The notes below the pieces were generated by a model. The model searched no databases, had not been told where the DNA came from, and saw nothing but the letters and a program-made list of their open reading frames with translations. A stretch of 64,000 nt of DNA from Haberlea rhodopensis (Eukaryota > Streptophyta > Magnoliopsida > Lamiales > Gesneriaceae): assembly GCA_907163345.1 (NCBI GenBank), contig CAJQUN010000003.1, positions 6,242,821 through 6,306,820 of the forward strand, written 5' to 3'. Positions 63,096 through 64,000 of this stretch are shown here, piece after piece (the first letter of the stretch is position 1; every line of letters begins with the position of its first letter). The translations under genes and the position numbers were made by a program.

Positions 63096-64000
63096 ATGGC
63101 TGACCAGTTTACCCAACCACCTGCTGTGAATAATGAGATTCCGGTGATCAAAGCTAGCGGTACTGAGGCCGCAATGCCAAAGAAGTCCAATGCCGTTTTC
63201 TCAATTTGAGAAACCGGAAAAGTTCAAGGGTTCCAACTTTAAACGTTGGCAACAGAAGATGATGTTCTTCCTTACCACCTTGAACTTGACCAGGTTTCTG
63301 AAGGAGGAGAAACCGGTGGAGGACAAAGAGGATCCTCAATCTGCTGTGATAGTTGAGTCCTGGATGAGTGCCGACTACCTTTGTCGTAACTACATACTGA
63401 ATTCTCTTGACGATGCACTTTTTAATGTGTATTCCCCCAAGGAGACTGCTAAGAATCTTTGGGAATCGTTAGAGATAAAGTACAAAGTTGACGACGCAGG
63501 CGCAAAGAAATTTGTAGCCGGGCGATTCCATGACTATCGAATGGTAGATGGCAAGAGCGTTGTTGAGCAATGCGAAGAGCTGCAGCTGATATATCATGAA
63601 CTTGTTGCCGAAGGTATGGGGCTAAATGATGCTCTCCAAGTGGCAATGATGATTGAAAAATTACCGCCATCTTGGAAGGACTTCAAGAGCTACCTAAAGC
63701 ACAAGCGAAAGATGATGAGTCTAGAGGATCTTATCAGGAGGCTGCGCATCGAGCACGAGAACCGAAAAGTTGACAAGAAATCATTTGGAATGATTTCCAA
63801 GGCCAACGTGGTTGAAGTTGGGGACAACTCCCATGGGAATAAGCGCAAACGTACTTTTGAACCCAAGGGAGATACTCAGACAAGAAGGTTCACCGGTGAC
63901 TGTTATGTGTGTGGTAAGCCTAACCATAAGGCCAAGGACTGCACTCAACGTCAAAACAATGACGGTAAGAGGAAGATAGTCCCTTACAAAGGCAAAGGCA
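63096..64000 (+). pseudogene. Copia C gag (partial; probable frameshift near its start)
   Basis: The frame opened by the ATG at 63096 stops after 38 codons. The family-like gag continues from about 63186 in another frame with EKPEKFKGSNFKRWQQKM, YLCRNYILNSLDDALFNVY, MMIEKLPPSWKDFKSYLKHK and the zinc knuckle CYVCGKPNHKAKDC (63901-63942). It runs open to the window end. The change of frame is probably a one-base lesion; use of a different start is less likely. Confidence 0.8.

Larger units (their letters stand above)
62025..64000 (+). mobile_element. Copia LTR retrotransposon C, 5' part, cut by the window edge
   Basis: A probable 5' LTR (62025-62927) starts TGTTGGATTAATAAT and ends ACCAACA, with a TATA-like CTATATAAGC at about 62557. 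The internal region reads plus-strand gag to the end of the window. Its gag resembles that of Copia A (KFKGSNFKRWQQKMMFFLTT against KFNGNDFKRWQQKMLFYLTT), so the two are related but distinct families. As in Copia A, no TGGTATCAGAGC primer site follows the LTR. Confidence 0.85.

Overview
The window is nuclear DNA of a flowering plant, probably a eudicot. It is AT-rich, its genes carry GT-AG introns, and the gene families are plant ones: a DUF1644 zinc-finger protein, an MEKK1-type MAPKKK, a TMEM50 homologue, eIF5, and a BYPASS1-like protein. Between and inside the genes lie nested LTR retrotransposons and many small non-autonomous elements. I cannot name the species. I see no bacterial, organellar or CRISPR features.

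Layout. At 1-8.3 kb are a DUF1644 gene (minus strand), tandem-repeat patches and a TRIM element. At 8.9-14.8 kb is a complete eight-exon MEKK1-like kinase gene (minus), whose sixth intron holds a probable solo LTR. At 15.4-18.1 kb is a cluster of DNA transposons: a long foldback MULE and a hAT element, both with exact target duplications. From 18.4 to 36.3 kb there is one small gene, a 135-residue TMEM50 homologue (minus), stretched over 18 kb. Its introns hold a 5.6-kb Copia element, a 1.8-kb tandem duplication that copied exon 2 together with part of the Copia element, and a 9.0-kb Tekay/Del-type Gypsy element inserted in the duplicated Copia LTR.

At 36.8-37.4 kb is an unrecognised single-exon gene with a TATA box that abuts a dispersed repeat. 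At 38.7-39.9 kb are a SINE and a second TRIM-like element. At 40.0-43.8 kb is a decayed VPS9A-like gene. At 45-48.2 kb is a decayed eRF1 gene carrying its own DNA-transposon insertion. At 50.5-53.6 kb are a Harbinger-type element, a monodehydroascorbate reductase relic and a SINE. At 53.8-56.6 kb is an intact eIF5 gene. After that come an LRR-kinase relic, a hAT MITE, a BYPASS1-like gene and, at the right edge, the 5' part of another Copia element.

The intact genes do not form a pathway. eIF5 (initiation) and the eRF1 relic (termination) are connected by sequence, however: their promoters, first non-coding exons and 5'-UTR intron starts are visibly homologous. The other main observation is the duplicated TMEM50 exon 2. 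Using both copies would shift the frame, so normal protein requires one copy to be skipped. I found no clear sign of a wholly new system. All similarity statements are by eye, and exon junctions come from splice sites, reading phase and family knowledge, not from transcripts.
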